From: Ophiodon elongatus
Lineage: Eukaryota > Chordata > Actinopteri > Perciformes > Hexagrammidae
DNA: 64,000 nucleotides
Reading direction: 5' to 3'
Assembly (NCBI GenBank): GCA_016806645.1
Contig: JACSYO010000940.1
Location: 15,001 to 79,000, forward strand
This document shows positions 10,541-31,500 of the stretch, piece after piece. Every line of letters begins with the position of its first letter. Positions within the stretch are counted from its first letter, which is position 1. The position numbers were made by a program, and so were the translations under genes. The notes under the pieces were generated by a model. The model was not told the DNA's origin. It saw only the letters and a list, made by a program, of their open reading frames with translations, and ran no database searches.

Positions 10541-11215
10541 TTAAAGACAGGAGAAGACAAGAGAAGACAAGAGAAGACAGGTGAAGACAAGAGAAGACAG
10601 GTGAAGATAAGAGAAGACAGATGAAGACAAGAGAAGACAGATGAAGACAGATGAAGACAAGAGAAGACAGATGAAGACAGATGAAGACAAGAGAAGACAG
10701 ATGAAGACAGATGAAGACAGATGAAGACAAGAGAAGACAGATGAAGACAGATGAAGACAAGAGAAGACAGATGAAGACAGATGAAGACAGATGAAGACAA
10801 GAGAAGACAGATGAAGACAGATGAAGACAAGAGAAGACAGATGAAGACAGATGAAGACAAGAGAAGACAGATGAAGACAGATGAAGACAAGAGAAGACAG
10901 ATGAAGACAAGAGAAGACAGATGAAGACAGATGAAGACAAGAGAAGACAGATGAAGACAGATGAAGACAAGAGAAGACAGATGAAGACAAGAGAAGACAG
11001 ATGAAGACAAGAGAAGACAGATGAAGACAGATGAAGACAGATGAAGACAAGAGAAGACAGATGAAGACAGATGAAGACAAGAGAAGACAGATGAAGACAA
11101 GAGAAGACAGATGAAGACAAGAGAAGACAGATGAAGACAAGAGAAGACAGATGAAGACAGATGAAGACAAGACAGATGAAGACAGGTGAAGACAGATGAA
11201 GACAGGTAAACATGG
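10541..11215. repeat. 10-bp minisatellite (gaagacagat / gaagacaaga)
   Basis: About 670 bp of near-identical 10-mers. All three minus-strand frames stay open because the unit lacks stops, giving false SSVFSCLHL-type proteins. It lies downstream of the dusp16 stop codon, possibly within or just past its 3' UTR. Confidence 0.9.
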
Positions 11216-11353
11216 ATGAAGATGAAACTTACTTCTGAATGTTCCTGTAAAACAAACTGAATTCTTTAGTTTCAACACTTTTAATCATCAGATTCATTCT
11301 GAAAGATGAGCTGATACACGTCACTCACCTGAGTCACACCTGAGCTACCTCAG

Positions 11354-11354
11354 G

Positions 11355-11393
<39 letters not shown>

Positions 11394-11394
11394 C
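11354..11394. repeat. (CAT)n microsatellite
   Basis: An uninterrupted catcatcat run of about 40 bp. Confidence 0.9.
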
Positions 11395-12094
11395 CACCAC
11401 GACGAGGATGCCGACAGGTGACCAAACGAGATGTTCAAAGACTCAAGAGTCCGTCAGTGAAAAGACCTGCTGCTCGTGGACAGACGTCCTCTGTGTCTTC
11501 AGAGAGGACGTCTGATTCCCTCCAGACTTCCTGTGGTGAGTTCACTGACATCACGTCGAGACTGAGGATGAAAACTTCCTGATTCTGTGAGCAACACAAA
11601 GTATTGAAATGAATCCTTTAGAGATATTTAATGAAATATGATCTGATTCTGCTTTTATGATATTTAATTATTATAAACAAGATTTTATTCAAATCAAAAC
11701 ATTAACTGAAGGTACATTTTTCTCAACTTTCAGTTTCTGATGAACACAAAGTTTGTGAATTTGTTTATTGTTCTGATTAATGTTTTGATCAGCGATGAAC
11801 TCAAAAACAAGACGAACTCGTTCATCAGAGACATAAACGATCATGAAGCGTTAATAAAACGTCTTAGTTCCTTTTGTTGGAGACACTCTGATCTGTTAGC
11901 TTAGCAACATCAAGGCTGGAATCAATCCAGAATGCAACACTCTCTCTCGTCTCTCCGTTCAAAAGGAACGTCACACTCGTCTGACGTTTGGATCGGTACG
12001 TCGTGATGTCACTTCCTGTCCCAGTGAACGGACGCCGGTGTGTGCTGCACGTTACAGACGAGGATCAGGACCGGGACCGGGACCAGGACCAGGA

Positions 12095-22016
<9,922 letters not shown>

Positions 22017-22020
22017 GTCA

Positions 22021-22084
22021 GACTAGCCCCCCCCCTGCCCCCTCCCCTCCCCCCCTGATCGTAGTGTCCCCCCCCACCCCCCTC
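22021..22084 (-). promoter_or_regulatory. G-rich tract just upstream of the dusp16 start codon
   Basis: On the coding (minus) strand the 60-odd bases before ATG 22016 consist largely of G runs (gggggtggggggg, ggggggaggggaggggg, gggggggggg). If transcribed as 5' UTR this could fold as an RNA G-quadruplex. The assignment to 5' UTR is inferred from the acceptor-like site near 22186. Confidence 0.45.
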
Positions 22085-22211
22085 CTGAGCGTCCTGGGCC
22101 GGCGGTCCAGCGCAGTGACGCAGTCCAGCGAGGAAGCTCAGAGGATGAAGAACTGCATTGTGGGGGACGGGTATGAGGTCATCCTGCACAAAACCCCCAG
22201 GACCAGAGACA

Positions 22212-22213
22212 GG

Positions 22214-22245
<32 letters not shown>

Positions 22246-22892
22246 TGGAGACAGACTGGAGACAGACTGGAGACAGGAGACAGGAGACAGACAGACAGAC
22301 TGGAGACTGGAGACAGACTGGAGACTGGAGACAGACAGACTGGAGACAGGAGACAGACAGGAGACAGACAGACAGACAGACAGGCAGGAGACAGGCAGGA
22401 GACAGACAGGAGACAGACAGGAGACAGGCAGGAGACAGGCAGGAGACAGACAGGAGACAGGAGACAGACTGGAGACAGGAGACAGACTGGAGACAGGCAG
22501 GAGACAGGCAGGAGACAGGCAGGAGACAGGAGACAGGAGACAGACTGGAGACAGGAGACAGACTGGAGACAGGCAGGAGACAGACTGGAGACAGGCAGGA
22601 GACAGGCAGGAGACAGACAGGAGACAGACAGACAGGAGACAGGCAGGAGACAGGCAGGAGACAGGCAGGAGACAGGAGACAGACTGGAGACAGGCAGGAG
22701 ACAGACGAGACAGGCAGGAGACAGGCAGGAGACAGGCAGGAGACAGGAGACAGGAGACAGACTGGAGACAGGCAGGAGACAGACTGGAGACAGGCAGGAG
22801 ACAGACTGGAGACAGGCAGGAGACAGGCAGGAGACAGACAGGAGACAGGAGACAGACAGGAGACAGGCAGGAGACAGGAGACTCTGACTGAT
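22212..22892. repeat. Minisatellite of gagacaggca / gagacagact units
   Basis: About 680 bp of ten- to eleven-base units around (ggagacag)(act|gca|aca). The long ORFs on both strands here are artefacts of the repeat. Confidence 0.9.
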
Positions 22893-22894
22893 GG

Positions 22895-23213
22895 CGCTGT
22901 GGTCTAAAGTGTGTTCCTGGTGGGGGGGCTTTGGGGTCTCCTGCTGGACGGCCCACTGAAGACCTCACGCTGCAGCCGGGTCCTGGTCTTCATGCTGAAG
23001 TGGTTCCACGCTGTGGACACACGGAAAGAAGTCAGGCTCCTTTCACAAGAAGAGGAGTTCAACAGAGGACGTGTTACTTTGTGTATCGTATTGATGTATT
23101 TGTATACAGGTTCATCCTCTGGGGAGCAGGAACCCCCTCAAAGGTCATCAGCTGACTGATGATGAAGGAGAGGCAATAAACGCTGCTTATTCACTTCCTG
23201 TTAAAGGCTGAAG

Positions 23214-23215
<2 letters not shown>
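22895..23215. other. Unique intergenic sequence, no gene seen
   Basis: Short frames only; none has a recognisable domain. It lies upstream of dusp16 and could hold unlocated 5' UTR sequence. Confidence 0.3.
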
Positions 23216-23221
<6 letters not shown>

Positions 23222-23264
<43 letters not shown>

Positions 23265-23300
23265 ACACACACACAGACACACACACACACACACACACAG
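23222..23300. repeat. (CA)n microsatellite
   Basis: A cacaca run broken by three gacaca interruptions. Confidence 0.9.
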
Positions 23301-23675
23301 GATGTTATAAAACACGACCAACAAACGTTTCGTTGTTCTTCATGTAAATAACTTCATTATTTATATTTGTTCAACAGCTGAACAAACAAACTGCAGCTCA
23401 TGAAGCTTCCTGGTCGTCATGGTTTCCCGTCTCACCTGCAGCAGGTGTGCTCAGCAGTTCAACCCGTCTGAGCCAATCGGAGGACTTTAACCCCTCGCTG
23501 ACGTCAGAGGCCGACAGGTGAAACCAGCTCAGACCGGTTCACATGGGACAACGACACCAAGACACTTATTGAAAGAGGAAGTACGAGTTCAACTGCTGAC
23601 CTTTGACCTGTGAAGGCTCGACCAATAGCAAAAGACGTGTGTGTGGTTCCCCACGAAGCACCGCCCACATCCTTT

Positions 23676-23975
23676 AAAGCTGCATTCTCTCTCCTGACCA
23701 CCAGGGGGCGACTCCTCTAGTTGTATAGAAGTCAAAGCTTCATGTGTTAAAGCTGCATTCTCTCTCCTGACCACCAGGGGGCGACTCCTCTGGTTGTATA
23801 GAAGTCAAAGCTTCATGTGTTAAAGCTGCATTCTCTCTCCTGACCACCGGGGTAAAGCTGCATTCTCTCTCCTGACCACCAGGGGGCGACTCCTCTGGTT
23901 GTATAGAAGTCAAAGCTTCATGTGTTAAAGCTGCATTCTCTCTCCTGACCACCAGGGGGCGACTCCTCTGGTTGT
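23676..23975 (+). repeat. Roughly 73-bp tandem repeat carrying CTCF-like sites
   Basis: Four full or partial copies plus one truncated copy of gctgcattctctctcctgac-ccaccagggggcgactcctc followed by ggttgtatagaagtcaaagc. The core ccaccagggggcg lies at 23698, 23771, 23876 and 23949, all in the same orientation, and matches the CTCF consensus CCASYAGRKGGCRS. Confidence 0.85.
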
Positions 23976-24083
23976 TGATGTTAAATCTGGATTCATATAC
24001 ATAATTAGGACCCAAAAACCATCATCTTCTCCATTAAATGAATAAAACCTATTTTATGGTTTATTTACATCTTTTACAGGACT

Positions 24084-24670
24084 ATGAGGAGCTGAGGAGT
24101 TAGTGAAGGAGCTGAGGAGTTAGTGAAGGAGCTGAGGAGTTAGTGAAGGAGCTGAAGAGCTAGTGAAGGAGCTTAGGAGTTGGTGAAGGAGCTGAGGAGT
24201 TAGTGAAGGAGCTGAGGAGTTGGTGAAGGAGCTGAGGAGTTAGTGAAGGAGCTGAAGAGCTAGTGAAGGAGCTGAGGAGTTGGTGAAGGAGCTGAGGAGT
24301 TGGTGAAGGAGCTGAGGAGTTAGTGAAGGAGCTGAGGAGTTGGTGAAGGAGCTGAGGAGTTAGTGAAGAAGCTGAAGAGCTAGTGAAGGAGCTTAGGGGT
24401 TAGTGAAAGAGCTTAGGAGTTAGTGAAGGAGCTGAGGAGATAGTGAAGGAGCTGAGGAGATAGTGAAGGAGCTGAGGAGAAAGTGAAGGAACTGAGGAGT
24501 TAGTGTAGGAGCTGAGGAGAAAGTGAAGGAACTGAGGAGTTAGTCTAGGAGCTGAGGAGTTAGTGTAGGAGCTGAGGAGTTAGTGAAGGAGCTGAGGAGT
24601 TAGTGTAGGAGCTGAGGAGAAAGTGAAGGAACTGAGGAGTTAGTGTAGGAGCTGAGGAGTTAGTGAAGGA
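24084..24670. repeat. 20-bp minisatellite (ggagctgaggagttagtgaa)
   Basis: About 29 copies with single-base variants, ending next to a GC-rich segment. Confidence 0.9.
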
Positions 24671-24744
24671 TGTGACCAACTGACTCCAAATAAAACAACC
24701 GTCAGCGACATTTTGCTTCTCCGTGTTTCGTCTTCGTGTTTCTT

Positions 24745-24990
24745 CTTCGTGTTTCTCCGGTACCGTGGACCGTCCCCGTCCACATCCGGTGAGACCGGGG
24801 TCGGTCCGCGGTACCGGGGCTTCACCGGCGGCTGGAGGCGTTCAGACCAGAAGTTTAACGGCTCACTCACCGTGTGAACACTCGACGTCAAACGTCCCAA
24901 CGGCTCCTCCGAGGAGAGAAGGAGAGGAGGAGGAGAAGAGAAGAGGAGAAGAGAAGAAGAAGTCCTCGCGCTGCATGAAGCGATGAGGTC
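24745..24990 (-). promoter_or_regulatory. GC/CpG-rich segment, possible dusp16 first exon/promoter
   Basis: A CpG-rich stretch (ggtaccgtggaccgtccccg, ggtcggtccgcggtaccggg) stands out from AT-rich surroundings about 2.7 kb upstream of the dusp16 start codon, where a non-coding first exon would be expected. No splice donor was confirmed. Confidence 0.3.
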
Positions 24991-25199
24991 ACTGCCTTAA
25001 AAATAAAAGGATGTCGTCATCGGTACAGTCAAATGAACTCAACAGGTTTCTTAAAGGCGCAGGACGCCGTCAGGACGCGATTCTAGTAGTAACTCTATAT
25101 AACATTACATATTACATACAATACGCTATGTATAATGTTATAAGTATTATAATTATCATACTCGGTCATACTCATATTTATTTATTAAATACTTTTTAT

Positions 25200-25262
25200 A
25201 CATCACATTCATTACGTTGACATTTTTATCCAAAGCAACTTACAAGTGTCCATTCAACAAGA
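25200..25262 (-). mobile_element. Truncated SINE 3' tail
   Basis: The motif atttttatccaaagcaactt resembles the 3' tail of the SINE at 3300-3534. The tRNA-like head is absent. Confidence 0.45.
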
Positions 25263-25279
25263 TATGTTTGGCTTTAATG

Positions 25280-25682
25280 TTGCTTATTGATTATATATTA
25301 TTATTATTATTATCATATACAATTATTATTATATATTAGTATTATTATATATTATTACTATTATAAAAAAAGATTAATATTATATAGTATTATTATTATA
25401 TATTATGATTACTATAATTATTATTACTATTATTATTATTATATAAAATTATTATTATTATATTATTTGTATTATTATTACTAAAACTATTACTAATATT
25501 ATTATTAATATTATTATTAATATTACTATTACTGCTATTATTATAATATATTATGACTATTATTATTGTTTCTATTGTTATTTTTTTACTATTATTATAT
25601 ATTATTATAGAGTATTACTATTATTACTATTAATATTATGATATATTATTATGTATTATTATATATTATTATTATTATTATG
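25280..25682. repeat. (ATT)n-rich low-complexity tract
   Basis: Almost only A and T, dominated by tattat and attatt. Short ORFs of Y and I residues are not genes. Confidence 0.85.
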
Positions 25683-26024
25683 GGAGTCAGAAACAGAACC
25701 GGGTTTGTAAACTCGAAGGTTTTCGCATTCAAGGAAACTGCTTTGGTTTTTTGGTGCATAACATAAACATGTGAGAAAAATGAAAAAGCAAAAAACAAGA
25801 AAGAAGTACTGCAAAAGTAAAGAATCATGAAAAAGAAGTAGAAATAAATAGTATGAAAAATATTATATTCAGGTTGTATAGGTTGTGTTATACAAGACAA
25901 ACAAATATATAGCTTCTGGTTAGCATCTGTTTTTCATCTTTAAGAAAAACATTTGTTTGTTCTGTGATTCAAATATGATGATGATGATTCATAAGAGGTA
26001 CACACTGGGAATATTCATATTCAT

Positions 26025-26436
26025 GAATCATAGGGAACATCCTCAAGGTGAATCATAGGGAACATCCTCAAGGTGAATCATAGGGAACATCCTCAAGGAG
26101 AATCATAGGGAACATCCTCAAGGAGAATCATAGGGAACATCCTCAAGGTGAATCATAGGGAACATCCTCAAGGAGAATCATAGGGAACATCCTCAAGGAG
26201 AATCATAGGGAACATCCTCAAGGAGAATCATAGGGAACATCCTCAAGGAGAATCATAGGGAACATCCTCAAGGAGAATCATAGGGAACATCCTCAAGGTG
26301 AATCATAGGGAACATCCTCAAGGAGAATCATAGGGAACATCCTCAAGGGAATCATAGGGAACATCCTCAAGGGAATCATAGGGAACATCCTCAAGGAGAA
26401 TCATAGGGAACATCCTCAAGGTGAATCATAGGGAAC
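26025..26436. repeat. 25-bp minisatellite (gaatcatagggaacatcctc...)
   Basis: About 16 copies; the last bases vary between aaggt, aagga and a one-base-shorter aagg. Confidence 0.9.
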
Positions 26437-26792
26437 AGCATTGGGCTCAGTAATGAAACCTAAACTCTTAAAATATGAAATCAAAATTGCTGATTGCACA
26501 AAACCTGTTGATTCGGTGACTTTTGTTTAGAGTTTATTAATCAGCTGAGTCTCATGCAGTTTTTTTCATTGCGCAACGTGTGAGTTCATTCCTGAGTCTG
26601 TAGCTACAGGACGCCGAGCAGACGGAGGACAAAGGATGTGATGAATGCAGAAGGAAAGTGAAAGGTTCTTCATACTGGAGCAATTAGCACGCATGACTAC
26701 TGCAGCCTGATGAAGGAGAAGCGGAGGGACATGAGTCACCACAGTTCAACTGGAAACCAGACGGAGGACGAGCATGAGACTAAGAGCATGAG

Positions 26793-29535
26793 TCTGAGTA
26801 TGAGAGACTTGAGTATGAGACTCTGAGTATGAGAGACTGAGTATGAGAGACTCTGAGTATGAGAGACTCTGAGTATGAGAGACTCTGAGTATGAGAGACT
26901 CTGAGTATGAGACTCTGAGTATGAGACTCTGAGTATGAGAGACTGGTTGGGGTTGGTTGGACTCTGAGTATGAGACTGAGTATGAGAGACTGAGTATGAG
27001 ACTCTGAGTATGAGACTCTGAGTATGAGACTCTGAGTATGAGAGACTCTGAGTATGAGACTCTGAGTATGAGAGACTCTGAGTATGAGAGACTCTGAGTA
27101 TGAGACTCTGAGTATGAGAGACTCTGAGTATGAGACTCTGAGTATGAGACTCTGAGTATGAGAGACTCTGAGTATGAGAGACTCTGAGTATGAGACTCTG
27201 AGTATGAGAGACTCTGAGTATGAGACTCTGAGTATGAGACTCTGAGTATGAGACTCTGAGTGGTGACTCTGATATGAGACTGAGTATGAGACTCTGAGTA
27301 TGAGAGACTCTGAGTATGAGACTCTGAGTATGAGACTCTGAGTATGAGAGACTCTGAGTATGAGACTCTGAGTATGAGACTCTGAGTATGAGAGACTCTG
27401 AGTATGAGAGACTCTGAGTATGAGAGACTGAGTATGAGAGTCTGAGTATGAGAGACTCTGAGTATGAGACTCTGAGTATGAGACTCTGAGTATGAGAGAC
27501 TCTGAGTATGAGACTCTGAGTATGAGACTCTGAGTATGAGAGACTGAGTATGAGACTCTGAGTATGAGACTCTGAGTATGAGAGACTCTGAGTATGAGAC
27601 TCTGAGTATGAGAGACTGAGTATGAGACTCTGAGTATGAGAGACTGAGTATGAGAGACTCTGAGTATGAGACTCTGAGTATGAGAGACTCTGAGTATGAG
27701 ACTCTGAGTATGAGACTCTGAGTATGAGACTCTGAGTATGAGAGCTCTGAGTATGAGACTCTGAGTATGAGAGACTCTGAGTATGAGAGACTCTGAGTAT
27801 GAGACTGAGTATGAGACTCTGAGTATGAGACTCTGAGTATGAGAGACTCTGGAGTATGAGAGACTGAGTATGAGACTCTGAGTATGAGAGTCTGAGTATG
27901 AGAGACTGAGTATGAGAGACTCTGAGTATGAGACTCTGAGTATGAGACTCTGAGTATGAGAGACTCTGAGTATGAGACTCTGAGTATGAGACTCTGAGTA
28001 TGAGAGACTGAGTATGAGAGACTCTGAGTATGAGACTCTGAGTATGAGAGACTCTGAGTATGAGACTCTGAGTATGAGAGACTGAGTATGAGACTCTGAG
28101 TATGAGAGACTGAGTATGAAGACTCTGAGTATGAGACTCTGAGTATGAGAGACTCTGAGTATGAGACTCTGAGTATGAGACTCTGAGTATGAGAGACTGA
28201 GTATGAGACTCTGAGTATGAGACTCTGAGTATGAGAGACTCTGAGTATGAGACTCTGAGTATGAGACTCTGAGTATGAGAGACTCTGAGTATGAGACTCT
28301 GAGTATGAGAGACTGAGTATGAGACTCTGAGTATGAGACTCTGAGTATGAGAGACTGAGTATGAGACTCTGAGTATGAGAGACTGAGTATGAGAGACTCT
28401 GAGTATGAGACTCTGAGTATGAGAGACTCTGAGTATGAGACTCTGAGTATGAGACTCTGAGTATGAGAGACTGAGTATGAGACTCTGAGTATGAGAGACT
28501 CTGAGTATGAGAGACTCTGAGTATGAGACTCTGAGTATGAGACTCTGAGTATGAGAGACTCTGAGTATGAGACTCTGAGTATGAGAGACTGAGTATGAGA
28601 GACTGAGTATGAGAGACTGAGTATGAGACTCTGAGTATGAGAGACTCTGAGTATGAGAGACTCTGAGTATGAGACTCTGAGTATGAGACTCTGAGTATGA
28701 GAGACTGAGTATGAGACTCTGAGTATGAGAGACTCTGAGTATGAGACTCTGAGTATGAGAGACTCTGAGTATGAGAGACTCTGAGTATGAGACTCTGAGT
28801 ATGAGACTGAGTATGAGACTCTGAGTATGAGACTCTGAGTATGAGACTCTGAGTATGAGACTCTGAGTATGAGAGACTCTGAGTATGAGACTCTGAGTAT
28901 GAGAGACTCTGAGTATGAGACTCTGAGTATGAGACTGAGTATGAGACTCTGAGTATGAGACTCTGAGTATGAGAGACTCTGAGTATGAGACTCTGAGTAT
29001 GAGACTCTGAGTATGAGAGACTGAGTATGAGACTCTGAGTATGAGAGACTCTGAGTATGAGACTCTGAGTATGAGAGTTGGTTGGGACTCTGAGTATGAG
29101 AGACTCTGAGTATGAGACTCTGAGTATGAGAGACTCTGAGTATGAGACTCTGAGTATGAGACTCTGAGTATGAGAGACTCTGAGTATGAGACTCTGAGTA
29201 TGAGAGACTCTGAGTATGAGACTCTGAGTATGAGAGACTCTGAGTATGAGAGTTGGTTGGTCTGAGTATGAGACTCTGAGTATGAGAGACTCTGAGTATG
29301 AGAGACTCTGAGTATGAGACTCTGAGTATGAGACTCTGAGTATGAGACTCTGAGTATGAGACTCTGAGTATGAGAGACTCTGAGTATGAGACTCTGAGTA
29401 TGAGAGACTCTGAGTATGAGAGACTCTGAGTATGAGAGACTCTGAGTATGAGACTCTGAGTATGAGAGACTCTGAGTATGAGAGACTCTGAGTATGAGAG
29501 ACTCTGAGTATGAGACTCTGAGTATGAGAGACTCT
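26793..29535. repeat. 2.7-kb satellite of gagtatgagactct / gagtatgagagactct units
   Basis: Alternating 14- and 16-bp units (with some 12-bp gagtatgagact) fill 2.74 kb, interrupted at about 26942, 29078 and 29252 by gttggttgg(g)-type islands. The continuous minus-strand ORF of nearly 1 kb codons (SLILRVSYSE-like) exists because the units avoid stops in that frame. No start context or domain supports a gene. Confidence 0.9.
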
Positions 29536-29639
29536 GATAAAAGGAGTTTGATGCTGTCTGATGTCCTCGTGCAGGCTCGTGTGATAAAGGTCCTGCAGCA
29601 GGTCAACACCGGGCCGACTCCACTGAGGAAGACCATGTG

Positions 29640-31200
29640 ATGCTGATTGAGAGCTCAGGCCACTAAACGGACTTCGTGTCTCAGCTCAGAAAATGAGATG
29701 ATAGAAAGTAAAGATTATTCATCCCTTTAAATAAAAAACTAAATATCTTTATATTTATATACTGAAGTCATATTGTTTCCCCCATAAGATTTAAAATACA
29801 TCTATATATAAATATATTGATCAGAATATCACCATTTATAAATTGAACTGCAACACTATATTTGTTAAAAATGTAGCAATGTAGGTAAATATTTAAAATT
29901 AGAAAATTATAAGATCTAATTGGGCATTTAAAGAAATATTTTTTATACTCTGATTTAAAATCAGTTCATTGATCGTAATCGTCCTATTTGACTCTTTACC
30001 AGATTATTAAATCATATCAATATGAATTAAGGCTCATTTTGATCATTGATTCATAACTTCTTAACCATTTTATTGTATTTTGTCTTGTAGATCCCTTTGT
30101 TGTGACCAGTGCTATAAATAGAGCTTCTTATGATTATTATCCAACATTCTTCTGATCAATAATCCATCAAACCAACATGATTTTACACAGAAACTCTTCT
30201 TCAGTCAGAAACAAACATTTTATTTCCTGTTCGGACAGTTATTGTTGCAAAGTAAAACTCTAACAAAATGCTTCTGAGGAAAAGAAGAACGTGCACAACG
30301 TTTCAGCTCAAACACAAAAAGAACTCATAAGATTATTAATCTGCAACGAAGTAAACAAAGTTAAATAACGAGAAGCGTCTTCACTCTCAGAGGAGAAACA
30401 CTCACAAACACGCTTCCTCTGAGCTCAAATATTAAATATACAAATACAAAAATATATCCAACACACTTCCGCATCACTGTACAGTTATTCTGCTCCCGTG
30501 ACAACAGTCACTCACATTCCAGTCACGTGACGTATGAATCCATAAACAGTCTCTACTTCTAATTAAAGGAGGAACTTTAACAACAAACAAACAAAACAGG
30601 AATTATTTGAGAAGAGTGAACTTTTCTGAGGAATGATTTTAAATATAAAGAACATCTTACATGAAAAATAAAACATAACGAAGTTTAAATGTGTTTTTAA
30701 AATAACTTTTAACGAGCAGAATTTGTGGATTTGTTTTGAAAAAAAGTTAATAAAATTATCTTTAATGGATAAAGGTTTTGAGAGAAAAATATGGATTTTT
30801 TTTGGTATTGAAAACATGAGATTTATTAATTTTATCAATTCATCTTTTTTTCTGTCACTTCCTCTTTAATTAATCAAATCATCTGTTGGATCCTCCCCCT
30901 CCGGCAGCCGAAAGCCAATGAGCTTCGTCCGCTTGGCTTTCGTCTCGTTGTCGTTTATTGATGAAATGTTTTACAATTATTAAAGTTTGAGACAAACTCT
31001 GCTAATTCTTCATGTTTCAACTGAATAAATAGTTGAAACTCAATGTGTCAAAGTGTTGACATTTATTAACTAAAATAATTCCTGCTGCTAGTTGGACTTT
31101 CAGGTCTGAAGTAAATCCTGAAGAGGAATTATGATGAAAGAAGTATTGATGGTATATTTATAATAAATCACATGACTTCCTCTTTACAGAAACAACTTGT
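29640..31200. other. Intergenic AT-rich sequence, includes probable crebl2 3' UTR
   Basis: No other gene is seen. A minus-strand AATAAA (tttatt at 30218-30223) is a candidate polyadenylation signal for crebl2, which would imply a 3' UTR of about 1.2-1.3 kb. Confidence 0.35.
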
Positions 31201-31337
31201 TTCAGATGTGATGAGAGCTGAGTGGAGGCTGCGAGTCGGGTTGTGTGTTGTTGTGTTATGTGTTGTGTTGTGTTATGTGTTGTGTCTTATTGTATTGTGT
31301 TGTATTGTATCGTGTCATGTCGTGTGGTCGTGAAGTC

Positions 31338-31500
31338 CTCCCGCCTCAGGGCGCGTCCCGCCTCAGGGCGCGTCCCGCCTCAGGGCGCGTCCCCCCTCAG
31401 GCGCGTCCCCCCTCAGGCGCGTCCCCCCTCAGGCGCGTCCCCCCTCAGGGCTCCGCGTCGGCCCCCTCGGCGCGTCCCGCCTCAGGGTGCTCAGCGCGTC
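31338..31500. repeat. GC-rich tandem repeat (cgcctcagggcgcgtcc)
   Basis: About nine copies of 15-18-bp units ending at, and overlapping, the crebl2 stop codon (31491-31493). Confidence 0.8.

Noticed and set aside
10506..11278. Long Ser/Leu/Cys-rich ORFs on the minus strand
   Set aside because: All three frames are open because the 10-bp unit lacks stops; no gene evidence.
26736..29636. 966-aa ORF on the minus strand
   Set aside because: It lies entirely in a satellite of 12-16-bp units and encodes only repeat peptides with no domain.
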